Assembly: GCF_001696715.1 (NCBI RefSeq)
Contig: NZ_MBFM01000004.1
Location: 1 to 64,000 of the forward strand
Length of the DNA: 64,000 nucleotides
Reading direction: 5' to 3'
Source: Thauera phenolivorans
GTDB taxonomy: Bacteria; Pseudomonadota; Gammaproteobacteria; Burkholderiales; Rhodocyclaceae
In this document: piece by piece, positions 52,797-60,294 of the stretch
Numbering within the stretch: the first letter of the stretch is position 1
Layout: each line of letters begins with the position of its first letter
Translations under genes and position numbers: made by a program
Notes under the pieces: model-generated
Told to the model about the DNA's origin: nothing
Database searches by the model: none
Seen by the model: the letters and a program-made list of their open reading frames with translations, nothing else

Positions 52797-53029
52797 GCTG
52801 CCACCTCCTCGCCAGCGGCCAGCCGTTCGATTTGGTCAGCAGGCCACGCCAGGAAGCGATTAGCCAGCTTCAGCGGGCGAACGTTGCAGTAATGCCCATC
52901 GCGGCAAAGGGCGGCGCGCAGGGTTTGCGGGCGGATGTGAAGGGCGGCGGCGGCCTGCTCGGTCGAAAGGGTGCGGGCGGCGAGCGGCGCATCATTGCGC
53001 CATGCGGTCGGGATGGTTTGGGCTTGCAT
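52793..53029 (-). CDS. Small helix-turn-helix protein (AlpA/excisionase-like)
   Basis: The 78-residue protein has a MerR/AlpA-type helix-turn-helix: LSTEQAAAALHIRPQTLRAA, followed by a wing-like segment and FLAWPADQIERLAAGEEV. Proteins of this kind act as excisionases or as activators of integrase and early genes in satellites and prophages. It is the first gene of the coupled small-gene operon. A near-palindrome lies 31-46 bases upstream. Confidence 0.7.
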   Translation of the reverse strand: MQAQTIPTAWRNDAPLAARTLSTEQAAAALHIRPQTLRAALCRDGHYCNVRPLKLANRFLAWPADQIERLAAGEEVAA

Positions 53030-53059
53030 CGCGGGGGCTCCGTCGAGTGTTGACGGTGC

Positions 53060-53075
53060 CCATTACATGCAATGG
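53060..53075. promoter_or_regulatory. Near-palindromic operator candidate
   Basis: CCATTACATGCAATGG matches its own reverse complement at 14 of 16 positions. It lies just upstream of the helix-turn-helix gene and could be its autoregulatory operator. TTTGCAAA-like motifs occur within 40 bases. Confidence 0.45.
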
Positions 53076-53124
53076 AATGCCCCCGGTCGCCAGTTTGCAA
53101 AAACGAGGGCGAAAGTCTGCAAAG

Positions 53125-53745
53125 TCAGATTCGCGGCCAGTTCATCCGAAGGGCCTTGCGGAAGGGCTTTTGCTGGCGCTCATGCTCGTTGAATAGGTCG
53201 GTCGCCTTGCGCTGGCAAATCGGCAAGCGCAGTTCCTCGCGCGCTCGCTTGATGCAGGCGTCTTTGCTCAGGTGCGGTTCCTTGGCGTGAATATCCCAAA
53301 CGCGCACGGCAAGGCTAACCGCTTGCGAGTGGGTGCGGCGCACGTTCTGGCCTCGCTTCCCGGCGGGCATTCGGCGCGCAACGCCGAAAGCGTCATCAAG
53401 CGTTACCGGCTCGGCTTCAAAGCGTCTGATGCGCTCCTGAAACCCGGTTGCGCACCAGTACGGAAGCGGCAGATTCTGGCGCGCACACTCCCGGATTGCC
53501 CACAGAATCGCGGAACTGTCGCCGGCCTCGTATTTCAGCCGATACACCTCCAGCAGTTCATGCACATCTAGCAGTGACTGCATATGCAAGGCGTCGCCAT
53601 CCGGCCGCCATGACCAGCGGATGCCGGTTCGGAATCCATGCGCACAGTCTCCCCATGCCTGCTCGATGCGGGCTAGCTGTTCCTCGTCCTCGCTCGGTCG
53701 CATGTCGGGCGGCGCAAGCTCAAATGCCTTTCTGAAAGGGTTCAT
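53125..53745 (-). CDS. 206-aa protein of the element, unknown function
   Basis: The protein begins MNPFRKAFELAPPDMRPSED and is charged and mixed helical. It contains WSWRPDGDALHMQSLLDVHEL and a C-terminal basic part with FNEHERQQKPFRKALRMNW. The FRKAFE and FRKALR segments at its two ends are a curious echo. No known domain is recognised. GGAG lies ten bases before the ATG. It follows the integrase after 100 bases. Confidence 0.65.
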   Translation of the reverse strand: MNPFRKAFELAPPDMRPSEDEEQLARIEQAWGDCAHGFRTGIRWSWRPDGDALHMQSLLDVHELLEVYRLKYEAGDSSAILWAIRECARQNLPLPYWCATGFQERIRRFEAEPVTLDDAFGVARRMPAGKRGQNVRRTHSQAVSLAVRVWDIHAKEPHLSKDACIKRAREELRLPICQRKATDLFNEHERQQKPFRKALRMNWPRI

Positions 53746-53845
53746 TTCTCGCGCTCCTTCGATGCGCTCCTTCGTTTGGGTGCCGCGCCAGCCGGGTGAA
53801 GGTCTCCCGGTTTTCTCCCCGTCGGGATAGGCGCGGCATGCTCGG

Positions 53846-55228
53846 TCAGGCCACGCGCAGCGCGGGGGCGGCCTCTTGCTCGGTCGGCTGTTCGATGCCG
53901 GCTTCGCTCAGAATCCAGGCTTCAATCTTCGTGTGCCACTGGCGCAGCAGGTCGATAGGGCGGACTCGGTAATGCTTTTCAGCGGTCGCGCTCGGCTTGT
54001 GCCCTTGGATTTGCGCCACGATGCCGGCGGGCACTTCGCACCACTCGGACAGGCTGCCGAAACTGCGGCGCAGGCCGTGAATCGTGATGTTCGGCAAGCC
54101 GGCATCCCTCAAGGCGCGGTTGTGCGCAATGCGCGGCTCTTGCAGGTAGCCAGAAGCGGCGGTCTTGCTGGCGAATACCCACGGCGAAGGCTCCCAGGCG
54201 TCGAGGTCGTTTTTGATGCGCTTGCCGTGAAGGATGCGGAACTCAGCCGGCCGGGTGTCGTTGCGGCGCTTCAGGTCGCGCAGCAGGCCGGAAACATAGG
54301 GCGTTAGCGGAATGGTGCGCTCGCCTTCCACCTTGTCGCGGATGATGATTTTGTTCCAGCGAAAATCCACGTCCTCCCATCGCATTTCGGCCACTTCTTC
54401 CCGGCGTGCGCCAGTCAGCAGGGCCACTTGCAGATAAGCGGCCTGCACCGGGTTGGTGATGGCGCGCACTTGCTCGAACCAAGGGCGCAGCATTTCGCGT
54501 TCTAGGGCGTCTCGCTTGGCTTGGCGCTTGGGCAGTTCCTCGCGCACTGCCTTCGATGCGCAGGCGTCGGCGTGAATCTGCTTCTGGTACTCGGGGCGGT
54601 CGGCGCACCAGTTCAGGAAGCCACGCAGCAGGCGGAAGGCCAGCGCGGCTTGCGTCGGGCGCTTGGCGGCTTCGTCCTTCAGCCAGGATTGCACGCGGGC
54701 GGCGTCGATTTTCGCCAGCGGCAGCACCAGCAGCGGGCGCAGCAGGCCGGGCTGTGTCTTGCCGTCCTCGGTCGTCTTGCGGCCTCGGGTGATGGTCTCG
54801 CCTCCCTCTTTGCTCAGGGTGACGTGATTCCGGTAACTGGTTTCGCCCCACTTCGGCCGGCGGGCCTCAAGGTAGGTTGCCCAGGCTTCCAGGGCGGGCG
54901 CTTCGATGCGGCGGGCTTCCTCGCGCTTGGCCTCGCTGGCGGCGATGCGTTCGGCCTTCTCTTGGCGCGGGTCGGTGCCCTGGTCGACAAGGGTTTGCAG
55001 GCGGCGCGCTTCGGTGCGGGCGTCGTCAATTCCCCATGCGCGGGAATCCCCGATGGTGACGCGAAAATCCTTGTTGTTCAGCTTGCCTTGATAGACGAAG
55101 GCTTTCGCGCCAGCGGTCGCACGCAGGGCAAGGCCGGGCGCTTCGGAATCCCACAAAAAGGCTTGGGCCTTGCCGGTCGGGCAGGCGAAGTCACGGATGC
55201 GGCCGGCGGTCAGTTTGGTGCGTGCCAT
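53846..55228 (-). CDS. int: Tyrosine integrase of the element
   Basis: The 460-residue protein carries out integration and excision at tRNA-Ile2. The N-terminal about 90 residues form the DUF4102-like arm-binding domain (RIRDFACPTGKAQAFLWDSE). A core-binding domain follows. The catalytic set is R275 (TGARREEVAEM), H384 and R387 (IHGLRRSF), H410 (QGHKPSAT) and the nucleophile Y420 (EKHYRVR). The ATG at 55228 has GGAGA nine bases upstream. All catalytic residues are intact, so the protein should be active. It reads away from attR into the element. Confidence 0.94.
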   Translation of the reverse strand: MARTKLTAGRIRDFACPTGKAQAFLWDSEAPGLALRATAGAKAFVYQGKLNNKDFRVTIGDSRAWGIDDARTEARRLQTLVDQGTDPRQEKAERIAASEAKREEARRIEAPALEAWATYLEARRPKWGETSYRNHVTLSKEGGETITRGRKTTEDGKTQPGLLRPLLVLPLAKIDAARVQSWLKDEAAKRPTQAALAFRLLRGFLNWCADRPEYQKQIHADACASKAVREELPKRQAKRDALEREMLRPWFEQVRAITNPVQAAYLQVALLTGARREEVAEMRWEDVDFRWNKIIIRDKVEGERTIPLTPYVSGLLRDLKRRNDTRPAEFRILHGKRIKNDLDAWEPSPWVFASKTAASGYLQEPRIAHNRALRDAGLPNITIHGLRRSFGSLSEWCEVPAGIVAQIQGHKPSATAEKHYRVRPIDLLRQWHTKIEAWILSEAGIEQPTEQEAAPALRVA

Positions 55229-55249
55229 GTTCTCGGTCTCCCTTGCAGT

Positions 55250-55285
55250 CGCTTACATCGGGGTTCCATGTAAGCGCTATGTAAG
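55250..55285. repeat. Right arm-type integrase sites upstream of int
   Basis: This region contains TGTAAGCGCTATGTAAG at 55269-55285, identical to 47141-47157. An inverted copy CGCTTACAT lies at 55250-55258. The sites lie 22-57 bases upstream of the integrase start and may also let the integrase repress its own gene. Confidence 0.7.
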
Positions 55286-55403
55286 TGGATTCTAGAATAT
55301 GGCTCAACATCAAGCAATGCAGAGAATCGCCTTTTCCCTTGCTTTTCCGTCGTTTAGCGTTTTGTCTGCATACTGCTCAACGTCGAAAAAGGGGCTTTCC
55401 CTC

Positions 55404-55501
55404 GGACTCATAATCCTTTGGTTGCGGGTTCGAATCCCGCAGGGCCCACCAGCAGAACCAAGCACTTGCGCCAGTCCTTCGGGGCTGGCGTTTTTCTTTT
55501 C
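55404..55501. repeat. attR: second copy of the tRNA-Ile2 3' half and terminator
   Basis: This 98-bp copy differs from attL at two positions. It starts in the anticodon arm (GGACTCATAATCC) and contains the T arm, acceptor 3' strand and CCA, but no 5' half, so it is not a tRNA gene. The UUCG terminator copy is at 55469-55501. Chromosomal sequence resumes directly after it. Confidence 0.95.
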
Positions 55502-55545
55502 GGGCGATGCGGAGCACGGCCCTTCTCCTCCGCCGAGCCGCAGGC

Positions 55546-56526
55546 TCAGGGCTCACCGTGCCGCTCCAGGGCCCGCGCCGCACCGATCAACGCCGCATGC
55601 GGCGCGCGGATCACCCAGGTCGGGATCGCGGCGAGATAGCCGCTGAAACGGCCCTTGCTCTCGAAGCGCGCGCGGAAGCCCGAGCGCACGAAGAAGTCCC
55701 CCAGCTTGGGCACGATGCCGCCACCGATGTAGATGCCGCCGCGCGCGCCGAGGGTGAGGGCGAGATCGGCGGCCACGGTGCCGAGCATCGCGCAGAAGCT
55801 CCCGAGCGCTGCGACGCACAGGGGGCAAGTGCCCGCCAGCGCGCGCGCGCTCACTTCGGCCGGGGTGAGCGCCTCGCCCACTTCACCACGCAGCGCGGCG
55901 TGCGCCTCGTACAGTGCCAGCAGCCCCGGGCCGGACAATGCGCGCTCGGCGGAAACGTGCGGGTATCGCGTCGCGAGCCGCGCGAGCAGGGCCGCCTCGC
56001 CGGCGTCGCTCGCCGGCAGGGTGACGTGGCCGCCCTCGGCCTCGAGCGCGACGTAGTCATCGCCGCAGGGGATCAGGCCCGACACGCCGAGGCCGGTGCC
56101 GGCACCGAGCAGACCGATCGCCCGGCCCGCAACAGGCCTGCCGCCGCCGACCGCGAGCAGGTCCTCGCCCGCCAGCGCGGGCAGCGAGAGGGCGAGCGCG
56201 GTGAAGTCATTCACGACCTCGAGCCGCTCGAAGCGCAGTGTCTGACGCAGCCCGCGGATCGAGAACACCCAGTCGAGATTGGTCATCCGCACATCGTCAC
56301 CGGTGACCGGGGTGGCGATGCCGAAGGCGCACCAGCGTGGCCGCGCCCCGGGCAAAGCCTCGAGATAGTGCGCGATGGCCTCGGCCGGCCCGGCGAAGTC
56401 GCCGCTCCGCAGCGTGCGTGTCGCCTCGGGGGCGGCACCCGGCGCGGTGACGAGGGCGAAACGCGCATGCGTTCCACCAATGTCGCCGACCAGGTGCGGA
56501 TAGGTATGAAGGGATGGAGCACTCAT
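55546..56526 (-). CDS. glk: Glucokinase
   Basis: Glk phosphorylates glucose with ATP. The 326-residue protein has the family start HLVGDIGGTHARFAL (phosphate 1 motif), EVVNDFTALALSLP with the catalytic aspartate, GLLGAGTGLGVSGLI and GGIVPKLGDFF. The length matches E. coli Glk (321). Its stop lies 44 bases right of attR, so the element inserted between tRNA-Ile2 and glk without damage to either. Confidence 0.94.
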   Translation of the reverse strand: MSAPSLHTYPHLVGDIGGTHARFALVTAPGAAPEATRTLRSGDFAGPAEAIAHYLEALPGARPRWCAFGIATPVTGDDVRMTNLDWVFSIRGLRQTLRFERLEVVNDFTALALSLPALAGEDLLAVGGGRPVAGRAIGLLGAGTGLGVSGLIPCGDDYVALEAEGGHVTLPASDAGEAALLARLATRYPHVSAERALSGPGLLALYEAHAALRGEVGEALTPAEVSARALAGTCPLCVAALGSFCAMLGTVAADLALTLGARGGIYIGGGIVPKLGDFFVRSGFRARFESKGRFSGYLAAIPTWVIRAPHAALIGAARALERHGEP

Positions 56527-56674
56527 CTCGCGACCTCGTAATCCTCCGCTGCCCGCCCGGGAGCCCGAACCGGCGCTCGTTCACGCCAGTTTCGCCCCGG
56601 CTCCGTGCACTCTTTTACAGATTGGACCGAATTGTGCTTGAATGATTTGACACTCCTCGGATCCCGGGCCCGCC

Positions 56675-57352
56675 ATGGCGACGACGCGCTGCACCTTCTG
56701 CCAGCACGACAACCCCGACGATGCACAATTCTGCAACGCGTGCGGCTCATCGTTGAAGCTGCAGCTCTGCGAGGGCTGCGGCGCGATCAACGACATCACC
56801 GCGCCGGCGTGTCACAAGTGCGGGAAGCCGTTTCCGCAGGTGGTTGCGAATGCCGCGCCCGGGACGAATGGCGACCCCGAGCAGGTCCCGGCGGGCGAGA
56901 CACCCGCCGCCCTTCCCCCGGGGCGCTCGGCGCCGCAGGTCGACGTACGCACCACGCTCATCGGGCTGGTCGTGCTCGCGCTGCTGGCAGCGCTGGCCTA
57001 CCTCGCCCTGCGCCCCGCCGACGAGCCTGCGCCCCCGCCCGCTGCCGCCGGCACCGTCGCCCCGGCCGCCCCGGCCGCCGTTTCCAGCGTGCCCGATGCG
57101 CGTGAGACGGCACCGGAGCCGCCGGTCGAGCCCGTGGTCGAGCCCGTGGTCGAGCCACCGCCTCAGCCCGCGCTCGACCGCGCCGACGAGGCCGTAGCGG
57201 GCGAGGCCGCAGCGGCGCAGGAAGAGGCGTCTGCTCCGCCAGCGGACCCGGCGCTCAACGCCGTCGTCCCCACGGCGCCGCCCCCGAAATCCACCACCGC
57301 CTGCGAGCCGGCGCTGGATGCGCTCGGACTGTGCGATCACCCCCAACGATAG
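56675..57352 (+). CDS. Zinc-ribbon membrane protein with C-x6-LGLC tail
   Basis: The 225-residue protein has two zinc ribbons at the N-terminus (C6, C9, C20, C23 and C32, C35, C46, C49). One membrane span follows at about 93-112, then a Pro/Ala/Glu-rich region that should lie in the periplasm. The last 20 residues contain C-EPALDA-LGLC. The TAXI receptor encoded 18 bases downstream ends with the same C-x6-LGLC pattern. The two genes probably form an operon and their products may interact. The function is unknown. It is divergent from glk. Confidence 0.75.
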   Translation: MATTRCTFCQHDNPDDAQFCNACGSSLKLQLCEGCGAINDITAPACHKCGKPFPQVVANAAPGTNGDPEQVPAGETPAALPPGRSAPQVDVRTTLIGLVVLALLAALAYLALRPADEPAPPPAAAGTVAPAAPAAVSSVPDARETAPEPPVEPVVEPVVEPPPQPALDRADEAVAGEAAAAQEEASAPPADPALNAVVPTAPPPKSTTACEPALDALGLCDHPQR

Positions 57353-57370
57353 GCAAAGGAGAACATCGGC

Positions 57371-58420
57371 ATGCGGCGACTGGTAACGGGCATTCTCACC
57401 TGCGTGACGCTCCTGCTGCCCACGGCGGCGCAGCCTGCCGCGGAGTACAAGATCGTGACCGCCTCCGAGCGCGGCACCTACATCCAGATCGGGCGCGATC
57501 TCGGCAAGTTCGTCGCCCCCCAGGCCGACATCGCGCTCCAGGTCCTGCCCTCCGCCGGGTCGGCGGAAAACGTGCGCCGCCTGCGCTACGAGCCGGGAGT
57601 GAAGTTCGCCCTCGTCCAGTCCGACGTCTATCAGGCCTTCCTCGACCAGGCCGACGAGGGCAATGCCGAGGCGGCGCGCATGCTGCGGCCGCTGCGGGTG
57701 ATCACCCCGCTCTATGACGAGGAGATTTACTTCATCGCCCGCGCCGATGCGCCGATCGAGTTCGTGCACCAGATCGCCGACACGCGCATCAACGTCGGGC
57801 CGCTCGGCAGCGGCACCGCGCTGTCCGCCACCACGCTGTACCGGCTCATGTTCGGCGCCCCCATCGCGGACGATAAGACGAGCCACCTGACGAACGAGGA
57901 TGCCCTCGTGCGCCTGCTCACCGACAACAGCCTGGACGTCGTCGTCGTCGTCGCCGGCCAGCCCGCCCGGCTGCTCGCCGAAATGAAGCCCGAGGCGCGC
58001 CAATACATCAAGCTGCTCAAGTTCGACCCCGAGCACGCCAGCAGCCAGGCGGCCCTCCGCACCTATTTCCCGGCGCGGATCCGGGCAGGCAGCTACCCCA
58101 ACCTGCTCGCGACCGACCTCGACGGCATCGCGGTACGGGCCTTCCTCGTCACCTACGATTACACGACGCCCAGGACCATTCGCCATCTCGCCGCCTTCGC
58201 GCGCGCCTTGTGCGAGGGCATGCCGCGCCTGCAGGCCGAGGGCCATCCGAAATGGAAGGAGGTGAGCCTGTCGCTGCCCGCCCTCGGCAAGGGCTGGGCC
58301 TATTCGAGCGCGACCGAAGCACAGATCCGCAGCTGCATGCAGGGCGCCCCTGCGACGCCGTCACCGCCCAAGCGCGCGGACTGCACCCAGCAGGAACGCA
58401 TCCTCGGTCTGTGCGAATGA
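57371..58420 (+). CDS. TAXI-type periplasmic solute receptor
   Basis: The 349-residue protein has a signal peptide (MRRLVTGILTCVTLLLPTAAQ). A TAXI/NMT1-like binding domain follows: YKIVTASERGTYIQIGRDLG, GPLGSGTALSATTLYRLM and VVVVVAGQPARLL. TAXI receptors feed TRAP transporters, but no TRAP permease gene is near, so it is an orphan or has another role. A tail of about 30 residues ends in C-TQQERI-LGLC, like the upstream protein. AAAGGAG precedes the ATG. Confidence 0.82.
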   Translation: MRRLVTGILTCVTLLLPTAAQPAAEYKIVTASERGTYIQIGRDLGKFVAPQADIALQVLPSAGSAENVRRLRYEPGVKFALVQSDVYQAFLDQADEGNAEAARMLRPLRVITPLYDEEIYFIARADAPIEFVHQIADTRINVGPLGSGTALSATTLYRLMFGAPIADDKTSHLTNEDALVRLLTDNSLDVVVVVAGQPARLLAEMKPEARQYIKLLKFDPEHASSQAALRTYFPARIRAGSYPNLLATDLDGIAVRAFLVTYDYTTPRTIRHLAAFARALCEGMPRLQAEGHPKWKEVSLSLPALGKGWAYSSATEAQIRSCMQGAPATPSPPKRADCTQQERILGLCE

Positions 58421-58471
58421 CCCCGGCGAGCGCAGACCGCCCCGACGCGCGTGCCTGAGCGGAGCGCAGTG

Positions 58472-59416
58472 ATGAGCGCCGCGATGAGCGCCGCATCGCG
58501 CCGACGCCTGTTGCAGGCGCTGCTCGCGGGCACGGCCGCGCTCGCCTTGCCGGCCACCGCCCGCGCAACCGGCGCCGCCCTCGCGGGCGCGCCACTGACG
58601 CGACCGATCCCCTCCTCCGGCGAGCAGCTGCCGCTCGTCGGCCTGGGCAGCTGGATCACCTTCAACGTCGGCAACGATCCGGTGGCGCGCGCCGGCTGCG
58701 CCGAGGTGATGCGCAACTTCTTCGCCGCCGGCGGACGGCTGATCGACTCCTCGCCGATGTACGGCTCCTCGCAGGCGGTGATCGGCGAGGGCCTCGCCCG
58801 CCTCGGGCTGCCGCCGCAGGCGTTCGCCGCCGACAAGGTGTGGATCTACGGTGGCCCCCGCGGCCGCACACAGATCGAGGCATCGCGCGAGGCCTGGGGC
58901 GTGCCGCGCTTCGACCTGCTGCAGGTGCATAACCTGCTGTCGTGGGAGGCCCACCTCGAGACCCTGTTCGGGATGAAGGCGGCCGGCGAGCTCCGCTACG
59001 TCGGCATCACCACCTCGGAGGGCCGGCGCCACGCCGACTTCGAGCGCATCATGCGCAGCCAGCCGCTCGACTTCGTGCAGTTCAGCTACAACGTCCTCGA
59101 TCGTGAGGTGGAACGCCGGCTGCTGCCGCTCGCGCGCGAGCGCGGCATCGCGGTGCTCGCCAACCGCCCCTTCCGCCAGGGCGCGCTGACCACCGCGCTC
59201 GCCCGCCAGCCGCTGCCGCCGTGGACGGCGGAGCTCGGCTGTCGCAGCTGGGCGCAGCTGCTGCTCAAGTTCATCGTTTCCCACCCGGCGGTCACCGCCG
59301 CGATCCCCGCGACCCGTCGCGTGGATCACGTGCTCGAGAACATGGCGGCCGCACATGGCCCCATGCCCGACGAGGCGATGCGCCGGCGCATGATCGCCGA
59401 GGTCGAAGCGCGCTGA
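58472..59416 (+). CDS. Exported aldo/keto reductase
   Basis: The 314-residue protein has a twin-arginine-type signal (SRRRLLQALLAGTAALALPA). An aldo/keto reductase barrel follows, with catalytic D92 and Y97 (IDSSPMYGSS), K122 (DKVWIYGG) and H153 (LLQVHNLL). It likely uses NADPH in the cytoplasmic folding step before export by Tat; the substrate is unknown. I chose ATG at 58472, which has GGAGCGCAG upstream, over an earlier GTG. It overlaps the next gene by one base. Confidence 0.83.
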   Translation: MSAAMSAASRRRLLQALLAGTAALALPATARATGAALAGAPLTRPIPSSGEQLPLVGLGSWITFNVGNDPVARAGCAEVMRNFFAAGGRLIDSSPMYGSSQAVIGEGLARLGLPPQAFAADKVWIYGGPRGRTQIEASREAWGVPRFDLLQVHNLLSWEAHLETLFGMKAAGELRYVGITTSEGRRHADFERIMRSQPLDFVQFSYNVLDREVERRLLPLARERGIAVLANRPFRQGALTTALARQPLPPWTAELGCRSWAQLLLKFIVSHPAVTAAIPATRRVDHVLENMAAAHGPMPDEAMRRRMIAEVEAR

Positions 59417-60084
59417 TGGCCGATTGGTGGAGCTACACCCTGGCGGACTTCGCGCTGTACTCGCCCGCCACCTACCGCCGCATGCTCGAGCTCTACAACG
59501 TCGCGATCTGGCCGGCGCAGCCCTTCGCCCTGGCGCTCGGCGGGCTCGTCCCGCTGCTGGCGGCGAGGCCCGGCGGCGCCGGACGCATCGCCACCGTGCT
59601 GCTCGCGCTCGCCTGGCTATGGACCGGCTGGGTCTTCCATCTCGGCCACTACGCCGCGATCAACTGGGCGGCAAACGGCTTCGCTGCCGCCTTCCTGCTG
59701 CAGGGCGCGCTGCTGCTGGCATTAGGCGCCGCGGGCGGCGTTCTGGCGGCGGCGCACACGCCCACCGCGCGGTCGCGCGCCGGCCTCGGCCTGTTTCTGT
59801 TCGCGCTCCTCGCCTATCCCTTCGTCGGCCTCCCCGGCGGTGGTGGCTGGCGCGAAGCGGAAATCCTCGGGCTCTTTCCCGACCCCACCGCACTCGCCAC
59901 CCTCGGCCTGTTGCTGATGGCTCGCCGCGCCCCGCTCCCCTTGCTCGCCGTGCCGCTCGCCTGGTGCGCGCTCGCCGGCGCCACGCTCTGGGAGCTCGAC
60001 CCCGCGCGCGCCTGGCTGCTGCCGGCGGCGGCGATCGCCGTGCTCGGCCTGCGCCCCTGGCGCGACGCCGCACATCGACCGTAA
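59416..60084 (+). CDS. Small multi-pass membrane protein
   Basis: The 222-residue protein has about six hydrophobic helices. It begins MADWWSYTLADFALYSPATY, with the conserved-looking tract YRRMLELYNVAIWPAQPFAL, as in DUF6064-type membrane proteins. The ATG overlaps the reductase stop (TGATG), so both are translated together. The function is unknown. A link to the exported reductase is possible but not shown. Confidence 0.75.
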   Translation: MADWWSYTLADFALYSPATYRRMLELYNVAIWPAQPFALALGGLVPLLAARPGGAGRIATVLLALAWLWTGWVFHLGHYAAINWAANGFAAAFLLQGALLLALGAAGGVLAAAHTPTARSRAGLGLFLFALLAYPFVGLPGGGGWREAEILGLFPDPTALATLGLLLMARRAPLPLLAVPLAWCALAGATLWELDPARAWLLPAAAIAVLGLRPWRDAAHRP

Positions 60085-60294
60085 AGGGAAGGTCGATGAC
60101 CGGGAGAGATCCTCCGCATCTCCGACGCACGCCGCGCGTCAGCACGTCTTCATAGTCGCCCGTGCTGCCCACAACGGGCAGCCGTCATCGATCGGGGAGG
60201 GTTTTCCGCAATACTGCGCACCGCGGGGGACGGCAACAATCGTCCCTGACTCCCGCAGCGAGTCTCCGAACCTTCACCCCGGCAGGAAGCGACC
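60085..60294. promoter_or_regulatory. Intergenic region before the liv-type operon
   Basis: This 210-base region must hold the promoter of the transporter operon. It has a weak CGACC / GGTCG hairpin right after the membrane protein stop. I could not fix a promoter. GGCAGGAAGCG lies just before the livG start. Confidence 0.3.

Larger units (their letters stand above)
47035..55501. mobile_element. Integrated satellite-like element with integrase, primase-helicase and capsid gene
   Basis: The unit is 8,369 bp from repeat to repeat and is inserted in tRNA-Ile2. Its gene order on the minus strand, from the right end, is: tyrosine integrase, 206-aa protein, helix-turn-helix protein, 154-aa and 141-aa proteins, primase-helicase, repeat array, 71-aa protein, HK97-fold capsid protein, cysteine-rich small proteins. 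Integrase, replication and capsid modules are present. Terminase, portal, prohead protease, head-tail connector, tail, lysis and a phage repressor of usual size are not seen. The size and content fit a phage satellite that supplies its own capsid protein, or a heavily reduced prophage. Which of the two is right cannot be settled from one copy. Confidence 0.85.

Noticed and set aside
55404-55455. Second tRNA gene at the right end of the element
   Set aside because: Only the 3' half from the anticodon arm is present; there is no D arm or 5' acceptor strand.
47035-55501. Complete functional prophage
   Set aside because: No terminase, portal, protease, tail or lysis gene can be found in 8.4 kb.
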